From positions 1 to 55,640 of the forward strand of contig JAFKLL010000022.1 in NCBI GenBank assembly GCA_017304845.1: a DNA stretch of 55,640 bases, in the 5' to 3' direction. Numbering within the stretch: position 1 is the stretch's first letter; each line of letters begins with the position of its first letter. This stretch comes from Solirubrobacterales bacterium (GTDB lineage: Bacteria > Actinomycetota > Thermoleophilia > Solirubrobacterales > 70-9). Below are positions 48,621 through 55,640 of this stretch, piece by piece. The notes beneath the pieces were generated by a model. That model had not been told where the DNA came from. It did not search any database and worked only from the letters and a program-made list of their open reading frames with translations. The position numbers and the translations under genes are program-made.

Positions 48621-49463
48621 GTGAGCCAGATACCGCAGATCGATCTCAACGACGGCCGACGCATACCCCAACTCGGCTTCGGTGTGTTCCAGGTGAATCC
48701 GGACCAGACCGCCGAGGCGGTCCGCCAGGCGATCGAGGCCGGCTACCGGCACATCGACACCGCCCAGATGTACGGCAACGAGGCCGAGGTCGGCCAGGGC
48801 ATCCGCGACTCGGGCCTGAGCCGCGACGAGATCTTCATCACCAGCAAGCTCAACAACGGCAGCCACGAGCCGGACGACGCGCGCCGCGCCTTCGACGGCA
48901 CCCTGGCCGCCCTCGGCACCGATCACGTCGATCTCTTCCTGATCCATTGGCCGTTGCCGACCCGCTACGACGGCGACTACGTCTCGACCTGGCAGACCCT
49001 GGAGGAGTTCGAGGCCGACGGACGGTCCCGCTCGATCGGGGTCTCGAACTTCCAGGTCCCCCACCTCGAGAACCTCGCGGCGAAGACCAACGTGATCCCG
49101 GCGGTCAACCAGATCGAGGTCCATCCCTACTTCCAGAACCGTTCGGTCAAGGCCTGGGGCGAGAATCACGGGATCGTGACCGAGGCCTGGTCGCCGATCG
49201 CGCAGGGCGGGGTCCTCGACGACCCGGTCGTCAGCGGGATCGCCCGGGAGTTCGGCCGCAGCCCGGCCCAGGTCGCGCTGCGCTGGCACATCCAGAAGGG
49301 CAACGTGATCTTCCCCAAGTCGGTCCATCCCGACCGCATGCGAGAGAACCTCGACATCTTCGGCTTCGAGCTGAGCCCGGCCGACATGGCCGCGATCGAC
49401 GGCCTCGACAAGGGCGAGCCGGGTCGCACGGGCCCGAACCCGGACACCTTCGACCGGGTCTGA
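48621..49463 (+). CDS. Aldo/keto reductase
   Basis: 280 residues, (beta/alpha)8 barrel. Catalytic tetrad D46, Y51, K76 and H109 are in HIDTAQMYGNE, ITSKLNN and LIHWP. NADPH-binding residues follow in the C-terminal FPKSVHPDRMRENL. It reduces aldehydes or ketones, for example 2,5-diketo-D-gluconate or methylglyoxal in related enzymes; substrate unknown. The start is a GTG, with TACCCA 7 bases upstream as a weak -10. Confidence 0.92.
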   Translation: MSQIPQIDLNDGRRIPQLGFGVFQVNPDQTAEAVRQAIEAGYRHIDTAQMYGNEAEVGQGIRDSGLSRDEIFITSKLNNGSHEPDDARRAFDGTLAALGTDHVDLFLIHWPLPTRYDGDYVSTWQTLEEFEADGRSRSIGVSNFQVPHLENLAAKTNVIPAVNQIEVHPYFQNRSVKAWGENHGIVTEAWSPIAQGGVLDDPVVSGIAREFGRSPAQVALRWHIQKGNVIFPKSVHPDRMRENLDIFGFELSPADMAAIDGLDKGEPGRTGPNPDTFDRV

Positions 49464-49627
49464 GCCTGGGCCGGCGGTGACTCAGCCGGGTCCGCCCCGC
49501 TCGCCGTGGTCGACGAGGCCGCGCGCCAGGCTGACGACGGCCCCTTCCAGGATCAGGGCCAAGGCCAGGAGGTTCCCGGTTCTGATCGTGAAACCGAGGT
49601 TTGGCCTGGCCCCGGACGCGGTACCCG
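49464..49627. other. Intergenic region without clear signals
   Basis: 164 bases between the aldo/keto reductase and the next gene. I see no clear terminator, hairpin or promoter box. Confidence 0.4.
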
Positions 49628-50113
49628 ATGAGCGTGTCGGATGAGGCCCTCCACATCTACCTGAACGACCACCTGGCGGGCGCGGCCAGCGGCCTCGCCC
49701 TGGCCCGTCGGGCCGCGGCCAACGCGGAGGACGAGGAGCGGGCCGCGATGTGGCGGACCGTCGCCGCCGAGGTGGCGGAGGACCGCCTGACGCTGACCCA
49801 CATCCGCGACCTGGTCGGCGCCCGGCCGAACCCGCTCAAGTACGCGGCCGCCTGGACCGGCGAGAAGCTCGGCCGGCTGAAGACGAACGGCCGTCTCTGG
49901 CGCCGCTCCGAGCTGGGACAGATGCTGGAGCTGGAGTTGATGGTCCTCGGGGTGACCGGAAAGCTTGCGCTGTGGACCGCGCTTTCGGAGCTTCGCGACC
50001 CCCGCCTGCGAAGCATCGACTTCGAGGTTCTGCGCCGACGGGCCGAGAGCCAACGAGACCGGCTCGAACGAAGCCGGGTCGAGATCGTGCCGCCGACGCT
50101 CGGCCCGGGATAG
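49628..50113 (+). CDS. Helical protein of unknown function (ferritin-like shape)
   Basis: 161 residues, almost entirely helical in pattern: LHIYLNDHLAGAASGLALARRAAAN, then EDRLTLTHIRDLVGARPNPL and GQMLELELMVLGVTGKLALW, a four-helix-bundle layout. No metal-binding motif of classical ferritins is complete, so I leave it unnamed. Cytoplasmic; the ATG at 49628 follows a weak TACCCG. The next small gene begins 44 bases after its stop. Confidence 0.65.
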   Translation: MSVSDEALHIYLNDHLAGAASGLALARRAAANAEDEERAAMWRTVAAEVAEDRLTLTHIRDLVGARPNPLKYAAAWTGEKLGRLKTNGRLWRRSELGQMLELELMVLGVTGKLALWTALSELRDPRLRSIDFEVLRRRAESQRDRLERSRVEIVPPTLGPG

Positions 50114-50144
50114 CCGCGGCCGATTGACCGTCCTGGTCGTCGGG

Positions 50145-50150
50145 TATTTC
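50145..50150 (+). promoter_or_regulatory. -10 element for the small acidic protein (leaderless)
   Basis: TATTTC, 6 bases before the ATG. Confidence 0.4.
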
Positions 50151-50156
50151 TGTCGT

Positions 50157-50408
50157 ATGGCGTTCGAATGGACAGACCACGATCTGGAGGCCCGGCGCCG
50201 GGAGGCGGAACGTCCGCTCCGCGAGGCCGGGGAAGGCGAAGCGGAAGGATTCGAGGAATCCGAAAGGGAGCTGATCGAACAGGCCGAGAACCCGGAAGCG
50301 GGACGCAACCCGAAGTACGACGCCGGCCGCCCGGAAGCGGAGGCCGACCCGGCCGAGTACGGCGAGGCGGACGAGATCCACTCCTCCGAGCGGCCGGACG
50401 ACTACTGA
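50157..50408 (+). CDS. Small very acidic protein
   Basis: 83 residues, about a third Asp/Glu, with FEWTDHDLEARRREAERPLR at the start and AEADPAEYGEADEIHSSERP near the end. No hydrophobic core; probably disordered or a short helical protein. No recognised family. It converges on the Fpg/Nei gene. Confidence 0.65.
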   Translation: MAFEWTDHDLEARRREAERPLREAGEGEAEGFEESERELIEQAENPEAGRNPKYDAGRPEAEADPAEYGEADEIHSSERPDDY

Positions 50409-50411
50409 CGG

Positions 50412-51257
50412 CTACTTGAGGAGCCTGGAGAGGCGCCGGTCCTTGAGCGGCTGCCCGCCGGTCTGCTCGGCCGGGCAGTAACACAGCACGTAGTCGCTGT
50501 AGTGGACGGCGAGGATCTCCTCGCCGCAGCGGGTGCAGGGCTCGCCTTCCCGGCCGTGCACCTCGAGCGGCTTCGGCAGCTTGTCCGGCAGGGGCAGTCG
50601 AAGCTCGGTCCCGTAGAACGAGATCGCACCGTCGAGCCGGTCGTGGATCGCCCCGATCAGCCGCTCAGCCTCCTCCGGGCTCAGGTCGGCGGCCCGCTTG
50701 AACGGCGAGAGCTTCGCGGTCCAGAGGATCTCGTCGGCCCAGGTCCGGCCGATCCCGGTCAGGGTCCGCTGATCGCGGAGCAGCGAGTAGAGCGGCCGGT
50801 CGGTGGTCGTCACGACCTCCGCCGGCACCGGCCCGGGCCAGGCCTCGGGCCCCAGCTTCGCCACCGCCTCGTCGGCTTCGACCTCGTCGGCCGGCATCAG
50901 CCTCGCCCAGGCCCGTTGGCGGGTGCCGAACTCGCGCAGCCGCAGCTCCCTACCCCCGTCCAGTCGGATCAAGATGCGCGAGGTGCGGTCCCGTGGCCCG
51001 GCCCGCTTCTCGTAGAGCTGCAGGCGCCCGGCCGACATCAGGTGGATCAGCAGCGAGAGCCCGGACCGGAAGTCGACGATCAGCATCTTGCCGCGACGGC
51101 GAACCCCGGCGACCGAGTCCCCGGCCAGCCCGTCCAGGGGCGGCTTGAAGCTCTTCATCACGTTGATGCCCGGGGCCATGGCCGACTCGACCTCCGCCCC
51201 TTCGAGGGCCGCGCCGAGCAGCCGCGCGGTGATCTCGACTTCGGGCAGCTCCGGCAT
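50412..51257 (-). CDS. Fpg/Nei-type DNA glycosylase (8-oxoguanine repair)
   Basis: 281 residues starting MPELPEVE, in which P2 is the catalytic nucleophile after Met removal and E3 the proton donor. The helix-two-turn-helix is near GIGRTWADEILWTAKLSPF (about 170-188). The C-terminal zinc finger has C241-x2-C244 but continues as CYCPAEQTGG, so the expected fourth cysteine is Glu264 and an extra cysteine (C259) precedes. It excises oxidised bases and cuts the strand by beta-elimination. It shares one base with the methyltransferase stop (TGATG). Confidence 0.9.
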   Translation of the reverse strand: MPELPEVEITARLLGAALEGAEVESAMAPGINVMKSFKPPLDGLAGDSVAGVRRRGKMLIVDFRSGLSLLIHLMSAGRLQLYEKRAGPRDRTSRILIRLDGGRELRLREFGTRQRAWARLMPADEVEADEAVAKLGPEAWPGPVPAEVVTTTDRPLYSLLRDQRTLTGIGRTWADEILWTAKLSPFKRAADLSPEEAERLIGAIHDRLDGAISFYGTELRLPLPDKLPKPLEVHGREGEPCTRCGEEILAVHYSDYVLCYCPAEQTGGQPLKDRRLSRLLK

Positions 51258-51922
51258 CAGGCCTCGGGACGGGCCACGCCGCTGACGATCGGGCGGGCGA
51301 CCGGCGGCATCGGGAACTGGTCCTTGCTCACCTTCACCTCGACCTCGAACCCGTTGTCCCTCAGCATCGGGACGGTGCGGCGGTTGCAGTGGCAGCCGTC
51401 CGCGAGCTTCACCCAGAGGTTCTCGAGCCGGTCCTGCAGCGGGCCCATCCGGGGGCCGTCGGAGCGGACGTGCTCCATGAAGAGCAGCCGCCCGTCGGGC
51501 CTGAGCACGCGCCGGATCTCCGCCGCGGTCGCCGGCGGGTCGGCGACCGTGCACAGGACCAGGGTCATCACCACGGTGTCGAAGCTGTCGTCGGCGAACG
51601 GCAGCAGCTCGCCGGGCGCGCGGACGATCTCGGGGTCGACCCCGGCCGGCGGCGTCTTCTCGGCCAGCAGCCGGGCCTTGTGGGCGTCCGGCTCGACCAG
51701 CACCAGGCGCTCCAGGCCGGGTCGGTAGTGCCGGAGGTTGAGCCCGGTCCCGGCGCCGAGCTCCATCACCTCGCCGGTCGCGTCGGCGATCAGACGCTGC
51801 CGCCAACGGGCCAGGCCGGTCTTCTCACCGAGCCAGAGGACCGGCTCGTACAGCCGCGCCGAGAATCGGCTCCCGGGGACCCGATCGGCGGCCGCCTCCG
51901 CGTCGCGCCGACGATCGGTCAT
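51257..51922 (-). CDS. SAM-dependent class I methyltransferase
   Basis: 221 residues. Motif I VMELGAGTGLNLRHY (about 51-65), the ribose-binding acid in LVEPDAHKA and motif III FDTVVMTLVLCTVAD place it in the Methyltransf_11 group; an HCNRRT sequence with a second Cys lies near the C-terminus. Target unknown. It is part of a GNAT / methyltransferase / glycosylase operon with 4-base and 1-base overlaps. Confidence 0.87.
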   Translation of the reverse strand: MTDRRRDAEAAADRVPGSRFSARLYEPVLWLGEKTGLARWRQRLIADATGEVMELGAGTGLNLRHYRPGLERLVLVEPDAHKARLLAEKTPPAGVDPEIVRAPGELLPFADDSFDTVVMTLVLCTVADPPATAAEIRRVLRPDGRLLFMEHVRSDGPRMGPLQDRLENLWVKLADGCHCNRRTVPMLRDNGFEVEVKVSKDQFPMPPVARPIVSGVARPEA

Positions 51923-52203
51923 GACCGCTCCGGGTTCTCCGCGATCCAGTCCCGGACGAAGGGACAGATCGGCACGATCTCCAGATCCCGGGCCCGAGCG
52001 TCGGTCACCGCGTACTCGACCAGCCTGGTTCCCAGCCCCTGACCGCCCCGGGCCGGATCGATCTCGGTGTGGGTGAAGGCGATCTTCCCGTCAGCCAGCC
52101 GATAGTCGGCGAATCCGGCCAGCTCGTCCCCCACGTGGATCTCGAACCGGCTGGAAGCGGGTTCGTCCTCGACGGTCACCTGGTCCGATCCATTCTCAGT
52201 CAT
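51919..52203 (-). CDS. Short GNAT-family N-acetyltransferase (YjdJ/NATD1-like)
   Basis: 94 residues. GLGTRLVEYAVTDARARDL with the acetyl-CoA loop GGQGLG (about 54-59) and PICPFVRDWIAENPE at the end are typical of the short NATD1 family. Substrate unknown. The ATG is 6 bases after TAACAT (leaderless) and heads the operon; divergent from the DUF4287 protein. Confidence 0.88.
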   Translation of the reverse strand: MTENGSDQVTVEDEPASSRFEIHVGDELAGFADYRLADGKIAFTHTEIDPARGGQGLGTRLVEYAVTDARARDLEIVPICPFVRDWIAENPERS

Positions 52204-52209
52204 GAACCC

Positions 52210-52215
52210 ATGTTA
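52210..52215 (-). promoter_or_regulatory. -10 element for the GNAT operon (leaderless)
   Basis: TAACAT on the minus strand, 6 bases before the ATG. Confidence 0.5.
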
Positions 52216-52253
52216 GTCATGAACGCTCTCGTTTCGGCAACCACGGAATTGGC

Positions 52254-52259
52254 TAGATT
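52254..52259 (+). promoter_or_regulatory. -10 element for the DUF4287/SRPBCC gene
   Basis: TAGATT, 10 bases before the ATG at 52270. This favours that ATG over the ATG at 52219. Confidence 0.45.
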
Positions 52260-52269
52260 GTCCGTAGCC

Positions 52270-52821
52270 ATGACAGTTTTTGAACCGACGCTTTCCGATG
52301 AAAAGCTAGTCGCGGCAACCGGCAGGAACTGGGAGGAATGGCTCACATTCCTGGACGAGGCGGGTGCCGTGAAGCGCACCCACACCGAGATCGCCCGCTG
52401 GCTGACCGATGAGCAGGGCGTGCCCGGATGGTGGGCGCAATCGATCACCGTCGGCTACGAGCGAGCCCGGGGCCTGCGCGAGCCGGGCCAGCGTCAGGAC
52501 GGCTGGTCGGTCACCGCGTCGAAGACGATCGAGGTGCCGATCGAGCGGCTCTTCGAGGCGTTCGAGAAGGAGTCGGTCCGCGAGCAGTGGCTGCCCGACA
52601 CGGAACTGCGGCTGCGGACCGCCACCGCCCCGACCTCGGCCCGCTACGACTGGGCCGACGGCTCGACCCGGGTGCTCGTCGGGTTCGAGAGCCTAGGCCC
52701 GTCGAAGAGCAAGATCGCGCTGGAGCACGAGAAGCTGCCCGACCGCGAGATCGCCGACCGGATGAAGGTCTGGTGGCGGGAGCGCGTGGCCGACCTGAAG
52801 GAACTGCTCGAGGCGAGCTGA
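52270..52821 (+). CDS. DUF4287 domain fused to an SRPBCC (AHSA1-like) domain
   Basis: 183 residues. The first 75 residues match DUF4287 (ATGRNWEEWLTFLDEAGAV, HTEIARWLTDEQG, then GWWAQSITVGYERARGLR); the rest has the SRPBCC pattern (VTASKTIEVPIERLFEAFEKE, then ARYDWADGSTRVLVGFES and a long C-terminal helix). Such proteins bind hydrophobic ligands; no ligand is known. An ATG at 52219 would add 17 residues but lies upstream of the likely -10. Confidence 0.8.
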   Translation: MTVFEPTLSDEKLVAATGRNWEEWLTFLDEAGAVKRTHTEIARWLTDEQGVPGWWAQSITVGYERARGLREPGQRQDGWSVTASKTIEVPIERLFEAFEKESVREQWLPDTELRLRTATAPTSARYDWADGSTRVLVGFESLGPSKSKIALEHEKLPDREIADRMKVWWRERVADLKELLEAS

Positions 52822-52822
52822 G

Positions 52823-53326
52823 TCAGGCCCCAGGCTTGACCACCATCAGGAAGATCGCGGCGATGATCAGGATGCCGGTCAGGGCCCCGATCATCCCCTC
52901 GACCCGCGCCTGCTGCTGATACGCCGCGGAGGGCGTGAAGGCGCCTTCACCGGCGGATGAGATCTCGTCCGTCACCATCGCCTCCAGCCGCCGGTCGGCG
53001 GGGATGAAGTAGGCGCCGTTGATGCCGCCGATCAGGATCACGATCGCGAAGCTGGCGCTGATCCAGAACGAACCGAACTCCCAGCCCGCGTCCGACACCT
53101 GGTAGATGCCGGTGATCAGGATCAGGAGCAGGGCCGGGCTGGCGACGTAGCGATTGATGGTGAGCTGCAGCCGGTGGACGTACGGCAGGTGCCTGGCGTC
53201 CAGCTTCATCGCGACCGGGAAGAGCACCGCCTCGGCGAAGGTCATGCCCAGCCCGACCACCACCGCGGTGATGTGGATCCAAACCGAGAGCTGGTAGCCG
53301 GTGAGCGCAACTGGCAGATCGATCAT
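52823..53326 (-). CDS. Integral membrane protein, DUF2269-like
   Basis: 167 residues with about four helices (SVWIHITAVVVGLGMTFAEA, PALLLILITGIYQV, ISASFAIVILIGGINGAYFI, and a C-terminal one). The WIHI...GMTFAEAV pattern resembles DUF2269. Function unknown. The ATG is 6 bases after TAGGGT (leaderless). Confidence 0.75.
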   Translation of the reverse strand: MIDLPVALTGYQLSVWIHITAVVVGLGMTFAEAVLFPVAMKLDARHLPYVHRLQLTINRYVASPALLLILITGIYQVSDAGWEFGSFWISASFAIVILIGGINGAYFIPADRRLEAMVTDEISSAGEGAFTPSAAYQQQARVEGMIGALTGILIIAAIFLMVVKPGA

Positions 53327-53332
53327 GCCTCG

Positions 53333-53338
53333 ACCCTA
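53333..53338 (-). promoter_or_regulatory. -10 element for the DUF2269-like gene (leaderless)
   Basis: TAGGGT on the minus strand, 6 bases before the ATG. Confidence 0.5.
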
Positions 53339-53397
53339 TCCCGCCCGGCGGAGCTCTACCATCCCCCGGTCCCGTCCCAGTCCATCGAAAGGAATCC

Positions 53398-53838
53398 ATG
53401 AAGAAGACTCTGATCGCGGGTGTCGCCACCGTGTTCGCCCTCTCGTTCGGAATCGCCGCCTGCGGCTCCAGCGACTCCGATGACAGCCTCTCCAAGTCCG
53501 AGCTGATCGCCCAGGCCGACGCGATCTGCACCAAGGGCAACGAGGCGCTGAGCACCAAGGCGCAGGCCGCCTTCGGCAACAAGCAGCCGAGCAACAAGGA
53601 GACCGTGGCCTTCATCAGCGACGAGATCGTGCCGCTCTACCAGGGCGAGATCGACGATCTGCGGGCCCTGCAGCCCGACGATGCGGACGCCGACGACTGG
53701 AACAACATCGTCGACACACTCGAGACCGAGTTGAAGGCCGTCGAGGACGACCCGCAGGCCGCCAAGGATTCCCAGAACCCGTTCCCGGAGGCCAGCGCGG
53801 CCGCCAAGGACTTCGGGCTCGAGGTCTGCGGCAGCTGA
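53398..53838 (+). CDS. Lipoprotein of unknown function
   Basis: 146 residues. A lipoprotein signal (KKTLIAGVATVFALSFGIAAC, lipobox Cys at 22) is followed by a short Ser/Asp linker and a helical domain with two cysteines (DAICTKGNEA and the terminal LEVCGS) that could form a disulfide. GAAAGGA precedes the ATG. Small lipoproteins of this shape are frequent in actinobacteria; function unknown. Confidence 0.75.
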   Translation: MKKTLIAGVATVFALSFGIAACGSSDSDDSLSKSELIAQADAICTKGNEALSTKAQAAFGNKQPSNKETVAFISDEIVPLYQGEIDDLRALQPDDADADDWNNIVDTLETELKAVEDDPQAAKDSQNPFPEASAAAKDFGLEVCGS

Positions 53839-53844
53839 TTCGTC

Positions 53845-53890
53845 CGGCCGGTGGGCCAGGCACGCGAAGGCGCGCCTGGCCCACCGGCCG
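53845..53890 (+). terminator. Strong GC-rich hairpin after the lipoprotein gene
   Basis: Perfect 17-bp arms CGGCCGGTGGGCCAGGC (53845-53861) and its complement (53874-53890), 12-base loop, 6 bases after the stop. No T-tract follows, as is common in actinobacteria. Confidence 0.75.
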
Positions 53891-53940
53891 AGATCTCCGC
53901 GGCGTCTGGCCGCGAGCCAATCGGGTACCGGCCCACTCCG

Positions 53941-54126
53941 ATTTCGAGCAGGGCACCGGGCACGGCGGTGCGGGTCGCCCCGAAGACGCCTCGGTCCCAT
54001 CGCAACCTCGGCGACGAGCCGGTCGAGATGTGGGCCGTCTCGGTCAAGCTCGGCCGCCACGACGCGACCAAGATCGACGATTTCTGGGAGGCCTCGCCCG
54101 AGGCCTCCCAGCATCGTCAGGACTGA
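53941..54126 (+). pseudogene. Remnant of a cupin-domain gene (C-terminal part only)
   Basis: About 61 codons reading APGTAVRVAPKTPRSHRN, then GDEPVEMWAVSVKLGRHD and ATKIDDFWEASPEA before the stop. This looks like the C-terminal half of a single-domain cupin (the GTAVRVAP...H strand pair and the DATKIDDFWE tail). No start codon or first half of the barrel exists upstream: the lipoprotein gene and its terminator occupy that place. The frame could be opened by an ATG at 53851, but that N-terminus is not cupin-like. I take it as a 5'-truncated remnant; a real short gene is the alternative. The 291 bases 53839-54129 otherwise hold only the terminator. Confidence 0.55.
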
Positions 54127-54129
54127 ACG

Positions 54130-54905
54130 TCAGTCGGTGGTGCGCCGGTTGAAGGCGCGGATCGTCATCGGCACGGCGACCGCGAGGATCAGCGCGCACC
54201 ATCCGAGCGAGGCCACGATCGGGTGCTCCAGCGGCCAGGCGGCCGCGTCGGGGATCGCGGTGGGGTTGCCGAAGAGGTCGCGGACCGCCGCCACGACGCA
54301 GCTGACCGGATTCCACTCGGCGACCTGGCGCAGCCCGTCGGGCAGGGACTCGGTCGGCACGAAGGCGTTGGAGACGAAGGTCAGCGGGAACACGGTCATG
54401 AAGGCGATCCCGGTGACCACGTCCGGCGTCCGGGCGACGGTGCCGATCAGGGTTCCCAGCCAGAGCATGGTGAAGGCGAAAAGCTCGAGCAGGGCGAAGG
54501 CGCCGATCGCCTCCGGCACGCTCGAGTGGATCCGCCAGCCGACCAGGAGGCCGGCCCCGCAGAGCACGACGATGGCGACGGTGATGGCCGCCATCTCGGC
54601 GATCAGGTGGCCGATCAGGTAGGACGCGCGGCGGATCGGCAGGCTGCGCAGCCGGTCGATCATCCCCTCGCCCAGGTCGGTGGCGATCGCGACTCCCGGG
54701 CCCATCAGCCCGAAGGCCAGGGTCTGGACCAGGATGCCGCCGATCAGGTACTCCTTGTAGTTGCCGTCCGGCACCGCGATGACGCCGCCGAACACGTAGG
54801 CGAACAGCAGCACGAACATCAGCGGCTGCAGGGTGACGTCGATCAGCTTCTCGGGGATCTGCCGCACGTGTTCGAGGTTGCGGCGGGCGAGGATGAGCGC
54901 TTCGC

Positions 54906-54909
<4 letters not shown>
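54130..54909 (-). CDS. ABC-2-type exporter permease (DrrB-like)
   Basis: 259 residues with six hydrophobic helices. The N-terminus LARRNLEHVRQIPEKLIDVTLQP and the central EGMIDRLRSLPIRRASYLIG (about 80-99) are the coupling-region signatures of DrrB/ABC-2 permeases. With the ATPase encoded upstream (4-base ATGA overlap) it forms a drug, lipid or polyketide exporter. Substrate unknown. Confidence 0.9.

Positions 54910-55640
<731 letters not shown>

Noticed and set aside
52201..52245. Repeated CATGA/GTTCATGAC sequences as a regulator-binding array
   Set aside because: Only two copies, explained by two ATG contexts at the divergent start; not enough for a site call.

Overview
The window is GC-rich, gene-dense, chromosomal-looking DNA from an actinomycete-type bacterium. 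The most likely class is Thermoleophilia (Solirubrobacterales or a relative). That placement is inferred from style, not proven: very high GC, many GTG/TTG starts, 4-base ATGA/TTGA overlaps, Tat-exported ferritin-like proteins, surface proteins of the short-collagen type, and many start codons lying 6-10 bases after a TAnnnT hexamer, as expected for leaderless mRNAs. I see no rRNA, tRNA, CRISPR array, integrase, transposase or phage gene. Both window edges cut genes: a LacI-family regulator on the left and an ABC ATPase on the right.

Layout. 1-7.1 kb: a LacI regulator faces an operon of ureohydrolase (agmatinase family), carbon-nitrogen hydrolase and APC permease, followed by a metallophosphoesterase and a nucleotidyltransferase-fold protein; a DAO-type flavin oxidase converges on it. 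Two identical 12-bp palindromes mark the operon promoter. This looks like a regulated guanidino/amine-compound catabolic locus. 7.1-14.6 kb: MFS exporter with its MarR regulator, an unusual ion channel, an NlpC/P60 peptidoglycan hydrolase, a luciferase-like monooxygenase, a GH113-type glycosidase, a SHOCT protein and BioY. 14.6-20 kb: a coupled HipA-like kinase / DUF3037 / AMP-ligase unit, a quinone oxidoreductase, a HAD phosphatase, a thioesterase and a membrane protein. 20.2-27.6 kb: a GST-like protein, a flavin oxidase / DUF1365 / cyclopropane-synthase operon (lipid modification), a large exported protein and a DHA2 exporter.

27.6-36.4 kb: two exported ferritin-like proteins run into an ECF sigma/anti-sigma pair, then GreA, several exported or small proteins of unknown function, a siderophore-interacting protein, an acyl desaturase divergent from a PucR-type regulator, and a short-collagen surface protein. 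36.4-45.2 kb: a 931-residue ATPase-LuxR regulator, TetR, enoyl-CoA hydratase, DHA2 exporter, isochorismatase-like hydrolase and an SF2 helicase. 45.3-55.6 kb: mostly stress and housekeeping enzymes (FAD oxidase, OsmC, FKBP, beta-carbonic anhydrase, ArsC-like, aldo-keto reductase, Fpg/Nei glycosylase, methyltransferase, GNAT), small proteins, a lipoprotein, a decayed cupin remnant and a DrrAB-type ABC exporter.

The non-coding DNA is also informative. There is a perfect 53-bp palindrome between two convergent genes, a hairpin element present twice at convergent gene ends, several terminators, and a recurring leaderless promoter pattern. Coordinates were counted by hand, so single-base slips are possible.
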